Of a DNA stretch of 64,000 nt, positions 36,254-45,787 are shown piece after piece. The DNA comes from Echinicola pacifica DSM 19836 (GTDB lineage Bacteria > Bacteroidota > Bacteroidia > Cytophagales > Cyclobacteriaceae), in the NCBI RefSeq assembly GCF_000373245.1, contig NZ_KB890750.1:103255-167254 (forward strand), read 5' to 3'. A model generated the notes under the pieces. It was not told the origin of the DNA. It did not search any database and was given only the letters and a program-made list of their open reading frames with translations. A program made the position numbers and the translations under genes. How positions within the stretch are numbered: position 1 is the stretch's first letter; each line of letters starts with the position of its first letter.

Positions 36254-36544
36254 ATGATAAAGAGTATCAAGCATAAAGCCTTAAAAAACTATTGGATAAA
36301 GGGTGACAGAAGCAAACTTCCATCTACTATGATTCGGAAAATTGAAATGGTAATGGATATCATAGATAGTATTGAAAAAGCGCCTGATGATCTATACCCC
36401 TTCCCCGATTTGAAACCGCACCCACTAAAAGGAAATAGAAAAGGCGACTGGTCCCTTGAAATTTCAGGCAATTGGCGTATTACATTTAACTATGACAATC
36501 ATACTGCATCTGCATACGATTTAGACTTAGAAGATTATCATTAA
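36254..36544 (+). CDS. higB: HigB-type toxin (RelE superfamily)
   Basis: A 96-residue mRNA interferase of the RelE/HigB fold. It would cleave mRNA at the ribosome. Family landmarks are KSIKHKALKNYWIKGDRSKL, a helix, then LKPHPLKGNRKGDWSLEISG and NWRITFNYDN, which are the core strands that bear the Lys/Arg residues used by this family. It is followed after 13 bp by a HigA gene, the toxin-first order typical of higBA. The frame is complete, so it may be active. Confidence 0.92.
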   Translation: MIKSIKHKALKNYWIKGDRSKLPSTMIRKIEMVMDIIDSIEKAPDDLYPFPDLKPHPLKGNRKGDWSLEISGNWRITFNYDNHTASAYDLDLEDYH

Positions 36545-36557
36545 AAATTCAATTGAA

Positions 36558-36893
36558 ATGGAAAGACACGTAGAAACTTACATTCACCCAGGAAGAATTT
36601 TCTTTGAGGAAGTAGTAAAACCTAATAAGCTTAAACTTGGAGAGGTTGCTGATCTCTTACAAGTTTCGAGGTTAACTGTTTCAAAAATTGTAAATGAAAA
36701 GAGTGGGATTTCACCAAATATTGCGCTTCGAATTCAGACCGTTTTTGGCGGGAGTGCAGATATATGGACTAGAATGCAAAATAAATATGACATGGCTCTT
36801 GCCGTCAAAGAATTCAACAGAAACAGTCCAAACTTGAAAAAATTTGAAAGAGGTAAGAAAAAGTCTTGTGAGACAATTATTAAGAAGAAATAA
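36558..36893 (+). CDS. higA: HigA-type antitoxin (VapI-like HTH)
   Basis: A 111-residue antitoxin and repressor. Its XRE helix-turn-helix (ETYIHPGRIFFEEVVKPNKL then GEVADLLQVSRLTVSKIVNE) is of the HigA/VapI type, with typical downstream KSGISPNIALRIQTVFGGSA and DIWTRMQNKYDMALAV. The IHPGRIFFEEV start is a family signature. It pairs with the HigB toxin gene in front and would repress the operon at the operator at 36228. The C-terminal ~20 residues (KKFERGKKKSCETIIKKK) form an unusually basic tail. Confidence 0.93.
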   Translation: MERHVETYIHPGRIFFEEVVKPNKLKLGEVADLLQVSRLTVSKIVNEKSGISPNIALRIQTVFGGSADIWTRMQNKYDMALAVKEFNRNSPNLKKFERGKKKSCETIIKKK

Positions 36894-36917
36894 AAATCGA
36901 CTTACGATATTGGACTC

Positions 36918-37118
36918 ATGAACTATGACTCAATCACAAATGACCATGAATATGAAGCTGCTTTGAAAAAGTTAAGCCCAATATTCGATGCAGATCCTGA
37001 AAGCACTGAAGGAAAAGAAGCTGGGCACTTGGTCAATCTAATATCCGAATACGAAAAAACACACTACCCACTTTCTGAAATTGAAGTTAAAAACCATACT
37101 TCTAATAATTCAATTTAA
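36918..37118 (+). CDS. Small HigA-N-terminus-like protein, truncated
   Basis: 66 residues (ITNDHEYEAALKKLSPIFDA, then STEGKEAGHLVNLISEYEKT and HYPLSEIE) match the N-terminal part of COG5499-type antitoxins, including the HYP motif, and end where the HTH should begin. It is downstream of higA by 24 bp. It may be a remnant or an independent small protein. It resembles the gene at 33964. Confidence 0.6.
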   Translation: MNYDSITNDHEYEAALKKLSPIFDADPESTEGKEAGHLVNLISEYEKTHYPLSEIEVKNHTSNNSI

Positions 37119-37490
37119 TATTTAAATAATCTCATAAAATGAAGCTGAAAGGATTTTTTGTACCGAATTTGCACCGATACAACCCGAACCTACTGACTAA
37201 CAAATAGCTGTACTTTCTGTATCGATAAAGCATCAATTCTTTCCAAGCCTCATCTCTTTCCCTTACTAGTCATTAAGATTTTATTACTTTTAATATTTTA
37301 GAGTAAATGCCTTCCTATTTGACGGTTACTTCTACGCGAATAATCTGACTGAGCGCTGATCGCCTTTGTACTTTGGAATCTCCCGGATTTTTGAAGCACT
37401 GATGGCCGGAATTATTGAGACCCTATCAACGTAAACGATGGACTCCTTCCCCTTAGGTTTTGGGCCAAACCTGATAGCTATATTAAGCTA
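37119..37490. other. Gap with no recognised feature
   Basis: AT-rich spacer between the plus-strand toxin-antitoxin genes and the minus-strand polysaccharide locus. No gene or repeat found. Confidence 0.4.
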
Positions 37491-37544
37491 TAATTCAAAA
37501 AGGTAGTCGAGCGCTGCTGGGTTTAGCAGCATTCGACTACCTTT
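37491..37544 (-). terminator. Terminator of the polysaccharide locus
   Basis: Long stem AAAGGTAGTCGA (37498-37509) with TCGACTACCTTT (37533-37544) and an inner GCTGCT/AGCAGC pair. On the minus strand it is followed by TTTTGAATTA. It lies about 95 bp after the susD-like stop. Confidence 0.85.
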
Positions 37545-37638
37545 CAAATTATAAACCTAAACTAAAATTTTATTCTTCAGCCTTTCTTAGCCTATATGGA
37601 GGTACTACTTTTTCAGGGCTTAAAATTGGTCTTGATTC

Positions 37639-39153
37639 TTAATACCCTGGATTCTGAACCAGATTTGTATTATTCCGAACCTCACTAGTAGGAATAGGGA
37701 ATAATAATTCTCGTGCCGTCAATATAGGACCATATGCAAACTGATGTCCTACAAATTCATCAAATGTGCCATCGCTTACATTGTACCCTTTTCTTACCCT
37801 AACCATATCAAACCAAGTTACCGATTCGTAACTTAGCTCATGCCACTTTTCTCTCCACACTGCTTCCCGAAATTCATTTTGAGAAAGCCCTGCATGGGCG
37901 GTTAATCCCGCTCTGCTTCTAATTGCATTCAATCCCTCATACCCCAGGGCCGTCGGTCCTGATACTTCATTTGATGCTTCAGAATATATTAATAATAGCT
38001 CAGCATACCGATATAGAGACCAGTTGAGATCGGCACTTGCAGAGAGGAGATTGGCCTGAATATCAAAATGCTTATACAGAAAATAACCTCCTAAATTAAC
38101 TGTTTTGGTTCTGTCGGTTTTCAAGGTATATTCGGTATAATAAAATGCTTTTTCTTCTACCCTTTTATCGCCTGCTTCATACGATTTGATGAAGTCAAGA
38201 TTAGCGTAAATAGCTCCGGTCTGGGCTGAATAGGCCGAGATGTTCATATTATAAGGTATGATGAGTGGCTGCCAATTTGATGGCGCGGTAAGGGTTTTAT
38301 ACTGCACCATAAATATGTTTTCACCTATATTCTTCTTTGCCGGATTATGAAGATCATCATAGCTTGGAAACAAACTATATCCATATGTTGCGGCATTGTC
38401 GATGACCTCCTTGGCCTTATCTGCAGCCAATTTATAGTGTGTTGCCCCTTTTTCCAATGGATATCCAGCCATGGTGAGATAAACGCTCGACAAAAGGGTT
38501 TTTACAGCACCTAAAGTTACTTTACCATCAGGATCCTTTACTGGCAGGCCAGCCCCCTCCGCATCCATCAAATCGCTTACAATCTGCGCATAGATCTGAT
38601 CTTCTGATGCCTGTGAAGGGTAAAGATCTTCAGAGGCTAAATCGATTGGCTCCAGGATTAGGGGTACCTTTCCAAACAACCTTACCAGCTGGTAATAATA
38701 ATGAGCTCGCAGGAATTTAGCTTCTCCTAAATGCCTTTTCTTGAGTTCTTCATTCATCTGTATTCCCGGGATTTTAGTAATCGCTAAGTTTGCATTGGCG
38801 ATACCTTCATAATTCGATTTCCAGTGAGCCAAACCATATTCGTTGTCAGAGTTATTATTCAAATTTCTAATGATATTACTATTGTCAGCCTGGCCCAAAT
38901 CTGAATCAGCCAGGCCAGTAGCAAACTCTGCCATCAACCAGGGCCCTCCCCCGTATGCTCCACCTCTTATGTCCTTCAAATTGGAATAGACGGCATTAAT
39001 AGCGGCTTGAGCCTGTTCTGCCGTCTTATAATAACTATCTGCGGTGATATTCGAAGGATCCACTTCTCCCAGGAAATCAGAACAACTGGCAGCAAGGAAT
39101 AACAGGCTTCCTGTAAGGATGACTTGTATCTTATTTTTTATATGAGTCTTCAT
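37639..39153 (-). CDS. SusD/RagB-family glycan-binding lipoprotein
   Basis: A 504-residue outer-membrane surface lipoprotein that captures a glycan and hands it to the SusC partner. The signal peptide ends in the lipobox LAASC (Cys24). Residues 40-250 have the helical TPR-like scaffold (QAQAAINAVYSNLKDIRGGA, AEAKFLRAHYYYQLVRLFG as in RagB/SusD). The C-terminal part has the family signature YRYAELLLIYSEASNE and REKWHELSYESVTWFDMVR, and ends in LFPIPTSEV. It is 17 bp downstream of the susC-like gene. Ligand specificity cannot be read from sequence, but the neighbours point to a sulfated fucose-containing glycan. Confidence 0.96.
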   Translation of the reverse strand: MKTHIKNKIQVILTGSLLFLAASCSDFLGEVDPSNITADSYYKTAEQAQAAINAVYSNLKDIRGGAYGGGPWLMAEFATGLADSDLGQADNSNIIRNLNNNSDNEYGLAHWKSNYEGIANANLAITKIPGIQMNEELKKRHLGEAKFLRAHYYYQLVRLFGKVPLILEPIDLASEDLYPSQASEDQIYAQIVSDLMDAEGAGLPVKDPDGKVTLGAVKTLLSSVYLTMAGYPLEKGATHYKLAADKAKEVIDNAATYGYSLFPSYDDLHNPAKKNIGENIFMVQYKTLTAPSNWQPLIIPYNMNISAYSAQTGAIYANLDFIKSYEAGDKRVEEKAFYYTEYTLKTDRTKTVNLGGYFLYKHFDIQANLLSASADLNWSLYRYAELLLIYSEASNEVSGPTALGYEGLNAIRSRAGLTAHAGLSQNEFREAVWREKWHELSYESVTWFDMVRVRKGYNVSDGTFDEFVGHQFAYGPILTARELLFPIPTSEVRNNTNLVQNPGY

Positions 39154-39170
39154 TTGTATCTTATTTTAAC

Positions 39171-42100
39171 TTAGAACGAAACATTCAATCCGACCATAAA
39201 TACTTTTGGCCTTGGGTATTGATTAAAATTCACTTCTCCTTGTCCAAATGGCGTGTTAGAAGTTTGAGCTTCCGGATCATACCCCTGGTATTTCGTTATC
39301 AAAAAGAAATTCTGCAATGACGTATATACTCGTAATCGCTGCAAGTGGATCTTTTCCAATAGATCAGGAGCGAAATTATACGCCAACAGCATATTCCTGC
39401 CTCTGATGAATGAGCCATCCTGGATCATATGATCTGTATCCCTATTGTCATATCCTGCTGAGACAGGTCTCCACTGCGCTATCTCGGTATCCTGATGGTC
39501 AGGCGTCCAGGCATCCAATACTGTTCTAAGGCTATTGGCAATTCCCTGGCGGTTTTCTTGCGGACGGGTGGTCAGATACATGATATCATTTCCATAGGTA
39601 AATTGTAAATCCAGGGAAAACTCGAAATTTTTATAGTTGATGGTATTGATAAAACTTCCGTATCCCTTAGGCATCCCATTTCCGATGATGGCCTTGTCGG
39701 CATCATTGATGGAACCGTCATTATTAATATCGTTTAGCTTGATATCACCCGGCAGCCAATTATAAACGGCTGCTTCGTCTTCTTCATCACTTCCCCAGGT
39801 ACCAAGGTGTTGCCATCCCCAAAATGACCCTACCGGCTCGCCTACGCGGATAATGGTATTGCCAGAGAAAATATCACTGCCGCCTGATAATGCCGTTACC
39901 TCATTTTTATTCATGGAGATATTAAACATTGTTTCCCAATTGAAATCGCCTTTCTCTATATTAACCGTGTTTATGGATAGTTCTATCCCTTTATTTTCCA
40001 TGCTACCAATATTTCTGAATACGGTGGCATATCCACTACTCAAGGGCACGGGCGCATTTAATAGCATATCAGTGGTTACTTTCATATAGATATCGGCTTC
40101 CAGGGATATTCTTTGATTAAAAAAACCAAGCTCCACTCCCGCATCTATTTGCTTGGTTCTCTCCCATTTCAGCTCAGGGTTAGCCAGTGAACCTTTGCCT
40201 ATTCCCTTAACTACGGAGCCTCCGTACACATAGGAATACGCACTACTTAAGCCTGCTAATGCACCATATGCGGGTATTCCGGAGTTGCCGGTTTCACCAT
40301 AACTTGAACGTAATTTAAGATTGGAGATTAGGGAGGATGTGGATAGAAAATCCTCATCGGAAACTCTCCATGCTAAGGCAGCCGAAGGGAAAAACGCATA
40401 CCTGTTGTTCTCTCCGAACTTGGAAGAACCATCAACTCTACCAGTAACTGTCAATAAATATTTGTTTTTTAGGCCATAATTAATCCTTCCAAAATAGGAA
40501 TTAATGCCCTCAACAGATGCATTGGAAGTGGGTGGTACAGGTACAGCTCCCGCCGCTAAATTATTAAAACTGAAAAAATCATCCGAAAAATCGTTTACAC
40601 GGACATTATAATTTGACCTATCCGTCTGCTGCCAGGATATACCCAGCAAACCTGTAAAAGAGTGGATATCGCCGAAAATCTTATTATAAGTCAGGTAATT
40701 CTCAAATTGCCATGAAAAGAATTCATTGGTGAAAATTTGCGCATAGCCATTTGTGGGTGTACCAATGAAATTAAGATTTCTTCCTGCATATTCCTGTGTC
40801 TTTTGATGAATATAATTGACACCTACAGATGATCTCATTTCTAATCCATCAGCTAAAGTGAAATTGACGAAGACATTTCCCAAGACCGTATTAGTCTTCA
40901 GGTATTTCTGATATTCTTCTCCCACCTGAACTGGATTTGGCCCGCCTTCCATTCCCGGGTAATCTAAGTTACTGGCCCATGTACCATCTGCATACTTCAC
41001 CGGGATGATAGGAATAGCCTCAATCATATTTCTACCGACCCAAGAATCATGGATCAGCCTTTCATTCTGCTGGTTATATCCAAGTCCCCCTCCTACTTTA
41101 AACCACTTTTTATAACTTGTATCAAAAACAATTCTCGAAGAATAGCGATTGAGCGAGGATTCTTTCATAATTCCTTCCTCACCTGTATATCCTAGAAAGG
41201 CTCCAAAACTACCCGCCTCGGTGCCGCCGGTGAAAGACAATTGGTGATTTTGGGAAAAGGCATTTTGAGTTACCTGATCCTGCCAATCTGTGTCATATAA
41301 GGGATTGCCATTTGCATCAAATAATAAGGGATCGGTTCTTTTTAAGGTCGGATCTGTATATTTCCCGTTAGCCCATCCTACAGCATCGTATTTCTCTGCA
41401 TTTTGATAAGCTACATCTTCAATCATTAAAAACTCCTCTGAATTAAGGACTCCCACTTTTTTGGCTATTTTACCTACTCCGTAATAGGTGTCATAGCCTA
41501 TTTTCACGCCAGAGGTACTGCCTCTTTTGGTGGTGACCAATACTACGCCATTGGCACCTCTTGACCCATAAATGGCAGTTGCAGAAGCGTCCTTGAGGAC
41601 CTCTACAGATTGAATATCATTCGAATTGATATAATCAATGGGGCTAGAGTTATCGCTTAAAGAAGTGGAGACTAGAATTACTCCATCTACTACGTACAGA
41701 GGACTATTATCAAGACTCACAGAGGTATTTCCTCGAATCCTGATCTGGGTTTTCCCTCCTGGTTTTCCTGAATTTTGAGAGACATTTGCACCGGCGATCT
41801 TCCCGGAAAGCGCTTGAGGTAATGAGGAGGTGGGTCGCTCTTGAAGCTCTTTTCCTGATGCAGAACCTACAGCTCCAGTCAGATCGCTCTTCTTTTGGCT
41901 TCCGTATCCAATTACTACTACTTCTTCGAGTTCTTCTTCATCCATCTGCAGGGTGACATCTAAGATGTTGCTAGCACCTACAGTTTTTTCAATCGAAGAA
42001 TAACCGATGAATGAAAATACCAGAGTAGCTCCCTCAGGAACTGATATGGAATATTTCCCATCCATATCTGAGGCAATGCCATTGGCAGTGCCCTTTTGGA

Positions 42101-42230
42101 TTATGGTCACGCCAGGCAAGGTATTACCGGACGTATCAATTATTTTTCCGCTAATTACTTTGTCTTGGGCCTGGAGGCTAAAGACTGTAAAAAGCATGAA
42201 AAACGTAAGCAGGGTAAAGTAATTTTTCAT
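39171..42230 (-). CDS. SusC/RagA-family TonB-dependent outer-membrane transporter
   Basis: A 1019-residue outer-membrane channel that imports oligosaccharides using TonB energy. The signal peptide (1-21) is followed by a CarboxypepD_reg-like domain (GKIIDTSGNTLPGVTIIQKG). Next come the EELEEVVVIGYGSQ segment and the plug (about 110-240, with DASATAIYGSRGANGVVLVT). The beta-barrel forms the rest, and the C-terminus YPRPKVFMVGLNVSF ends in Phe as required. Length is normal. It is the first gene of the susCD pair and is separated from the sulfatase upstream by a 447-bp gap that may hold its own promoter. Confidence 0.97.
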   Translation of the reverse strand: MKNYFTLLTFFMLFTVFSLQAQDKVISGKIIDTSGNTLPGVTIIQKGTANGIASDMDGKYSISVPEGATLVFSFIGYSSIEKTVGASNILDVTLQMDEEELEEVVVIGYGSQKKSDLTGAVGSASGKELQERPTSSLPQALSGKIAGANVSQNSGKPGGKTQIRIRGNTSVSLDNSPLYVVDGVILVSTSLSDNSSPIDYINSNDIQSVEVLKDASATAIYGSRGANGVVLVTTKRGSTSGVKIGYDTYYGVGKIAKKVGVLNSEEFLMIEDVAYQNAEKYDAVGWANGKYTDPTLKRTDPLLFDANGNPLYDTDWQDQVTQNAFSQNHQLSFTGGTEAGSFGAFLGYTGEEGIMKESSLNRYSSRIVFDTSYKKWFKVGGGLGYNQQNERLIHDSWVGRNMIEAIPIIPVKYADGTWASNLDYPGMEGGPNPVQVGEEYQKYLKTNTVLGNVFVNFTLADGLEMRSSVGVNYIHQKTQEYAGRNLNFIGTPTNGYAQIFTNEFFSWQFENYLTYNKIFGDIHSFTGLLGISWQQTDRSNYNVRVNDFSDDFFSFNNLAAGAVPVPPTSNASVEGINSYFGRINYGLKNKYLLTVTGRVDGSSKFGENNRYAFFPSAALAWRVSDEDFLSTSSLISNLKLRSSYGETGNSGIPAYGALAGLSSAYSYVYGGSVVKGIGKGSLANPELKWERTKQIDAGVELGFFNQRISLEADIYMKVTTDMLLNAPVPLSSGYATVFRNIGSMENKGIELSINTVNIEKGDFNWETMFNISMNKNEVTALSGGSDIFSGNTIIRVGEPVGSFWGWQHLGTWGSDEEDEAAVYNWLPGDIKLNDINNDGSINDADKAIIGNGMPKGYGSFINTINYKNFEFSLDLQFTYGNDIMYLTTRPQENRQGIANSLRTVLDAWTPDHQDTEIAQWRPVSAGYDNRDTDHMIQDGSFIRGRNMLLAYNFAPDLLEKIHLQRLRVYTSLQNFFLITKYQGYDPEAQTSNTPFGQGEVNFNQYPRPKVFMVGLNVSF

Positions 42231-42677
42231 AAGGTATAGTTTTGGGTTAATTATTAATGGATTTAGTCAAAAGACTTTATCTATCTTCCGCAAAAGATAT
42301 AATTTTTAAATTAACCTACTGTGCTTATAGGTAGGTTTTTATAAGACACACCTGTGCACAGTCGATTTTAGCAAAATTCTTAAGCACTAATAATCAATCT
42401 ATTATGAATAAAAAATCTATTAAGTATTATTAATTCCTCTAAATAATTAAAAATCCTAACAGGTTATAGATTTAATTGGCTTAAAATGAATGCACCGATA
42501 TACATCATTTATCATGATTGAATCTATTATCTTCATTTATTATTCAGATATAATCTTATTCCTAGGAGAATAGAAAGCTCACAGTTGTAAAAAATACCTT
42601 CTTTAGTCCAGGATTAATTTCAAAACCCAAAGACATAATCACTGAAAATGATAAGTGCCAAGGCATAATAGTGCTTA
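42231..42677. promoter_or_regulatory. Long leader/promoter region upstream of susC
   Basis: The largest gap inside the polysaccharide locus (447 bp). It holds an inverted repeat AACCTAC...GTAGGTT (42313-42337) and a palindrome CTGTGCACAG (42352-42361). On the minus strand TATCTTTTG near 42291-42299 resembles a -7 element with one extra base. These could form an independent control region for susCD or a long 5' leader. No gene was found in it. Confidence 0.45.
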
Positions 42678-44165
42678 CTACTTTTCCAGAAGTTTTTCCT
42701 TTGCCTCCCAGGGCACAGATCTGTCAAAAAGCACTCCATACCGGGTGTAATCATTGTAGGAAACGCTTTCTTTTTTCCATTGCTCCACCTCCTTAGCATA
42801 CTTTTTCCGCATCATCTCAAGTTCTGATTTAAACTGAGGATCGCTCGCATAGTTTTTCAGTTCTAAGGGATCATTCTTAACATCAAACAATTCTTCCACA
42901 GGATCCATTTTCTCATCTTTATACCACCAATAGGTATATTTCCACTGACTTGTCAGGCAAGTTAGACTGTGCGTCATTATAGGTCCGAATACATTCATAA
43001 ATGCCATTTGGTCGTGTACTTCTTTCTTTGGGTTCTCTATAAGTGGCACCAAACTGGCCCCGTCCATGTTTTTGGGCACAGGCAATCCTGCCAGGTCCAA
43101 AATGGTAGGAGCAAAATCTATATTACCAGTAAGCGATTGGCTTCTGAACTTCTTTCCAGCTGATTTGCTGCGCGGGTCATAAATCATCAAGGGGACTCGG
43201 GAAGATTCCTCCATCGGTAGCACCTTTGATGCATACCCATGGGAACCACTGATATAGCCATTGTCACTGGTATAGATAATGACTGTATTTTTATCCATTC
43301 CCTGACGTTCAAGTTCTTCCCTGATCATTCCTATAGCCACATCTATTGCATAGACCTGCTGGTGATACTTACGCATCTCTCTGTCATAATCTGTGTCGTA
43401 ATGCCATTCGGTAAAGCGTGGATACTGCCTTCCTCCCTTGCTCTGTTCGGAAAGATACTTTGCATATTCCCTCCCAAAATTCCCAGGTTTTGTAAAAACC
43501 TTATCCTGATAGATCGCATCAAACATAGGATCAGGATCTGCCGGCTTATGAGGAGCTTTAAAGCTAATAGAAAGGCTAAAGGGCTTGTTTTGTTTCGCAG
43601 CTGCTCTGATTACATCCTGTCCAAAGGCTCCATAGGAAAGTGTGGAATGTGGGTATTTCTCAGCATAGCCGGCCATGGATTCATTTTCCAATGTAGTATA
43701 ACTGCTTTGGCCTGGTGCTCCTCCCCAAATATCAAAATCCTCCTCACAAATCCCCTTGCTATCCACTTTTATCCCAAATTTCCCAGCAAAAGCCGTGAGA
43801 TAGCCCGCTTCTCTTAATAGAACCGGATAAGATTTTTCCCATACTTCCGGATGCATATCTCCATGGAAAAAATTTGTCCCTGTCTTGTATTCATACATTC
43901 CGGTGAGGACAGTTGCTCTACTTGCCATACAGATTGCAGTGGTATTATAATGCCGGTCAAAAATAAGCCCATCCATCCCCAGCTTATCCATATTGGGAGT
44001 CATAACCTCTTTATTTCCATATATACCTACCGAATAAGTACTTTGGTCATCAGCCATGAGGTATATAATATTTGGCCGCTTATCGGGTTGAACATCCTTC
44101 TTAGACTGTGCATATCCTCCAATAGCAAGGGTAAAAATCCCTAATAAGATCAGTGTATTTTTCAT
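42678..44165 (-). CDS. S1-family sulfatase with CxAxR active-site motif
   Basis: About 495 residues with a signal peptide (start [20 protein letters not shown] at 44165; a start at 44174 is possible). It shares one base with the upstream gene as TAATG. Sulfatases remove sulfate esters from glycans. The active-site motif is [12 protein letters not shown], where the modified Cys is in C-M-A-S-R: Ala stands in the place of the usual Pro. Other S1 landmarks are present ([17 protein letters not shown] at the metal site, [21 protein letters not shown], and a C-terminal [11 protein letters not shown]). Its sub-family cannot be named here. Confidence 0.92.
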   Translation of the reverse strand: MKNTLILLGIFTLAIGGYAQSKKDVQPDKRPNIIYLMADDQSTYSVGIYGNKEVMTPNMDKLGMDGLIFDRHYNTTAICMASRATVLTGMYEYKTGTNFFHGDMHPEVWEKSYPVLLREAGYLTAFAGKFGIKVDSKGICEEDFDIWGGAPGQSSYTTLENESMAGYAEKYPHSTLSYGAFGQDVIRAAAKQNKPFSLSISFKAPHKPADPDPMFDAIYQDKVFTKPGNFGREYAKYLSEQSKGGRQYPRFTEWHYDTDYDREMRKYHQQVYAIDVAIGMIREELERQGMDKNTVIIYTSDNGYISGSHGYASKVLPMEESSRVPLMIYDPRSKSAGKKFRSQSLTGNIDFAPTILDLAGLPVPKNMDGASLVPLIENPKKEVHDQMAFMNVFGPIMTHSLTCLTSQWKYTYWWYKDEKMDPVEELFDVKNDPLELKNYASDPQFKSELEMMRKKYAKEVEQWKKESVSYNDYTRYGVLFDRSVPWEAKEKLLEK

Positions 44166-45679
44166 TATTGCCAAGCTTTTAATGGGTAAATCCGGCGCTG
44201 ATGAAAACTAAGCGCTCCAATATCATTATCACTTCCTGTCAGCCATGGTCCATTATATATCACCTCTGTTCCTTCATAAAGTTTGCCTGGCAAATAGGTA
44301 ACCAATGAAAATGTGGTTGCTTGTTCCAAGGTAATTATGAGCTTGTTTTGCTGAGCTTTAATACTGCTAACCTTTGCCGGGATGAAAGCGCTGTCCATTT
44401 CATTTTTGAAGAAAAATTGATCCTTCAGAAAGTATGTTTCTTCATGAACTTCTCTTTTTTCTTCGATCCTAATAGCTTGATCAAATGTGAGTTCTACCTC
44501 ATTCGTACTCACATAATTAGCGCTAAGCAGTTTGGGTGGAGTGATTACGGTCGTAGCTTGTATACCATAAAAATCCCGAGAAACCAAAGGGAAGATTCGT
44601 TTAGCAAATTCCAAATAGCCCTGATAAGAAAAGTGACAACCATCGTGTCCAGAAACTCCCATCGTGGACATGATCTCAACCTTCTCGTAGGAGTCGGCCA
44701 GTTGAGATTGGATCTCTCGAAGCTCATTATAATATCCCTCCCTTTGTCTCCCACATCCAGGATGTAATTGGAACAAATAGATTTTTTTGAGTCCTGTATA
44801 TACTCGCTCCCAGTCTTTTTTAAGGATATTGAAATTGGCAGAATAGGATTGATATCCTTCTTCAGTATTGGAATTTGACTCGCCCTGATGCCAAAATATA
44901 GCCTTGACCTGATCTTTCAGCCCTGCCTGATTTACTCTATAAGCAAGCCGTCCAAAACTGGTCTCCAGGGAGGGCTGTTCCGGGTAAAGCATATTTTGCT
45001 CTATAGAAGAAGAGCCGCTACCACCATTGATGATGCATACGGGGATTTGATGTTTTTCTATGATTAGTCTCGCCAAGTCCATTCCCCATACTCCTACTCC
45101 ATATGGATTTTTGATGAACCATCCCCCAACTTCATTTTCCAGTCCGGGACAATTCCCGGTGGCACTCCCCCAGCGCACTGCCTTGTCTTCCTCATTATAC
45201 GTCTCATATCCAGTTTTGACTCCAAAACTCCTAGCAAAGGGACTGCTATAGGTGGACAAGGTGCTGCTGGGGTGGGAATTTGACTGGCCGGTAATGATAT
45301 AAGCATCGCCACAGACCACTTGGTCGGCTACCAGGTTCAAGGATTCCTTCTCATCCTGTAGGGTGAATAGTTCAAATCGAAATTGATGTAAGCCAGCATG
45401 AATTTGTGAAGAAAGAGAAAATGCCTGATCTTCAAGGTTTACCACCTGCTGATCGTAGAGCACATCGTCTTTATATACTTTTAGAACAAGGCTCCTCACC
45501 ATCTCCCCTTTTTTTACCTTCCCTGTGAAGCGCACAGCTGCACTGTCATTCTGGTTTCTCGCATACAGACGGTAATTTTCTGGAGCCTCCGTAAAAGTCA
45601 ATTCTTGGGCATAGCCAGTGCTTATCAGTAGCATGCTAAAAAGTAGCGCACTTAAGGCAAAGAGTTTTCGAGTTTTCAT
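44165..45679 (-). CDS. SGNH carbohydrate esterase (sialate O-acetylesterase-like, SASA family)
   Basis: A 504-residue secreted esterase with a signal peptide (1-24, ending in GYAQ). The SGNH blocks are [17 protein letters not shown] (block I, GQSN), [14 protein letters not shown] (block III) and [18 protein letters not shown] (block V-like, with D..H). Beta-rich parts flank it on both sides (about 25-120 and 390-500). It should remove O-acetyl groups from a sugar. The neighbours suggest O-acetylated fucan-type glycan. It overlaps the next sulfatase by a stop/start pair. Confidence 0.9.
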   Translation of the reverse strand: MKTRKLFALSALLFSMLLISTGYAQELTFTEAPENYRLYARNQNDSAAVRFTGKVKKGEMVRSLVLKVYKDDVLYDQQVVNLEDQAFSLSSQIHAGLHQFRFELFTLQDEKESLNLVADQVVCGDAYIITGQSNSHPSSTLSTYSSPFARSFGVKTGYETYNEEDKAVRWGSATGNCPGLENEVGGWFIKNPYGVGVWGMDLARLIIEKHQIPVCIINGGSGSSSIEQNMLYPEQPSLETSFGRLAYRVNQAGLKDQVKAIFWHQGESNSNTEEGYQSYSANFNILKKDWERVYTGLKKIYLFQLHPGCGRQREGYYNELREIQSQLADSYEKVEIMSTMGVSGHDGCHFSYQGYLEFAKRIFPLVSRDFYGIQATTVITPPKLLSANYVSTNEVELTFDQAIRIEEKREVHEETYFLKDQFFFKNEMDSAFIPAKVSSIKAQQNKLIITLEQATTFSLVTYLPGKLYEGTEVIYNGPWLTGSDNDIGALSFHQRRIYPLKAWQ

Positions 45680-45787
45680 ATTACTATTTGTGGATTTCTA
45701 ACCAAGGCAGTGGCTGGTCCTGCGCTTATTTCTGATATTCTACAGTGAGAGAAGCCCCAGCCTTCCTCCATGAATCGTCAATCCGCA

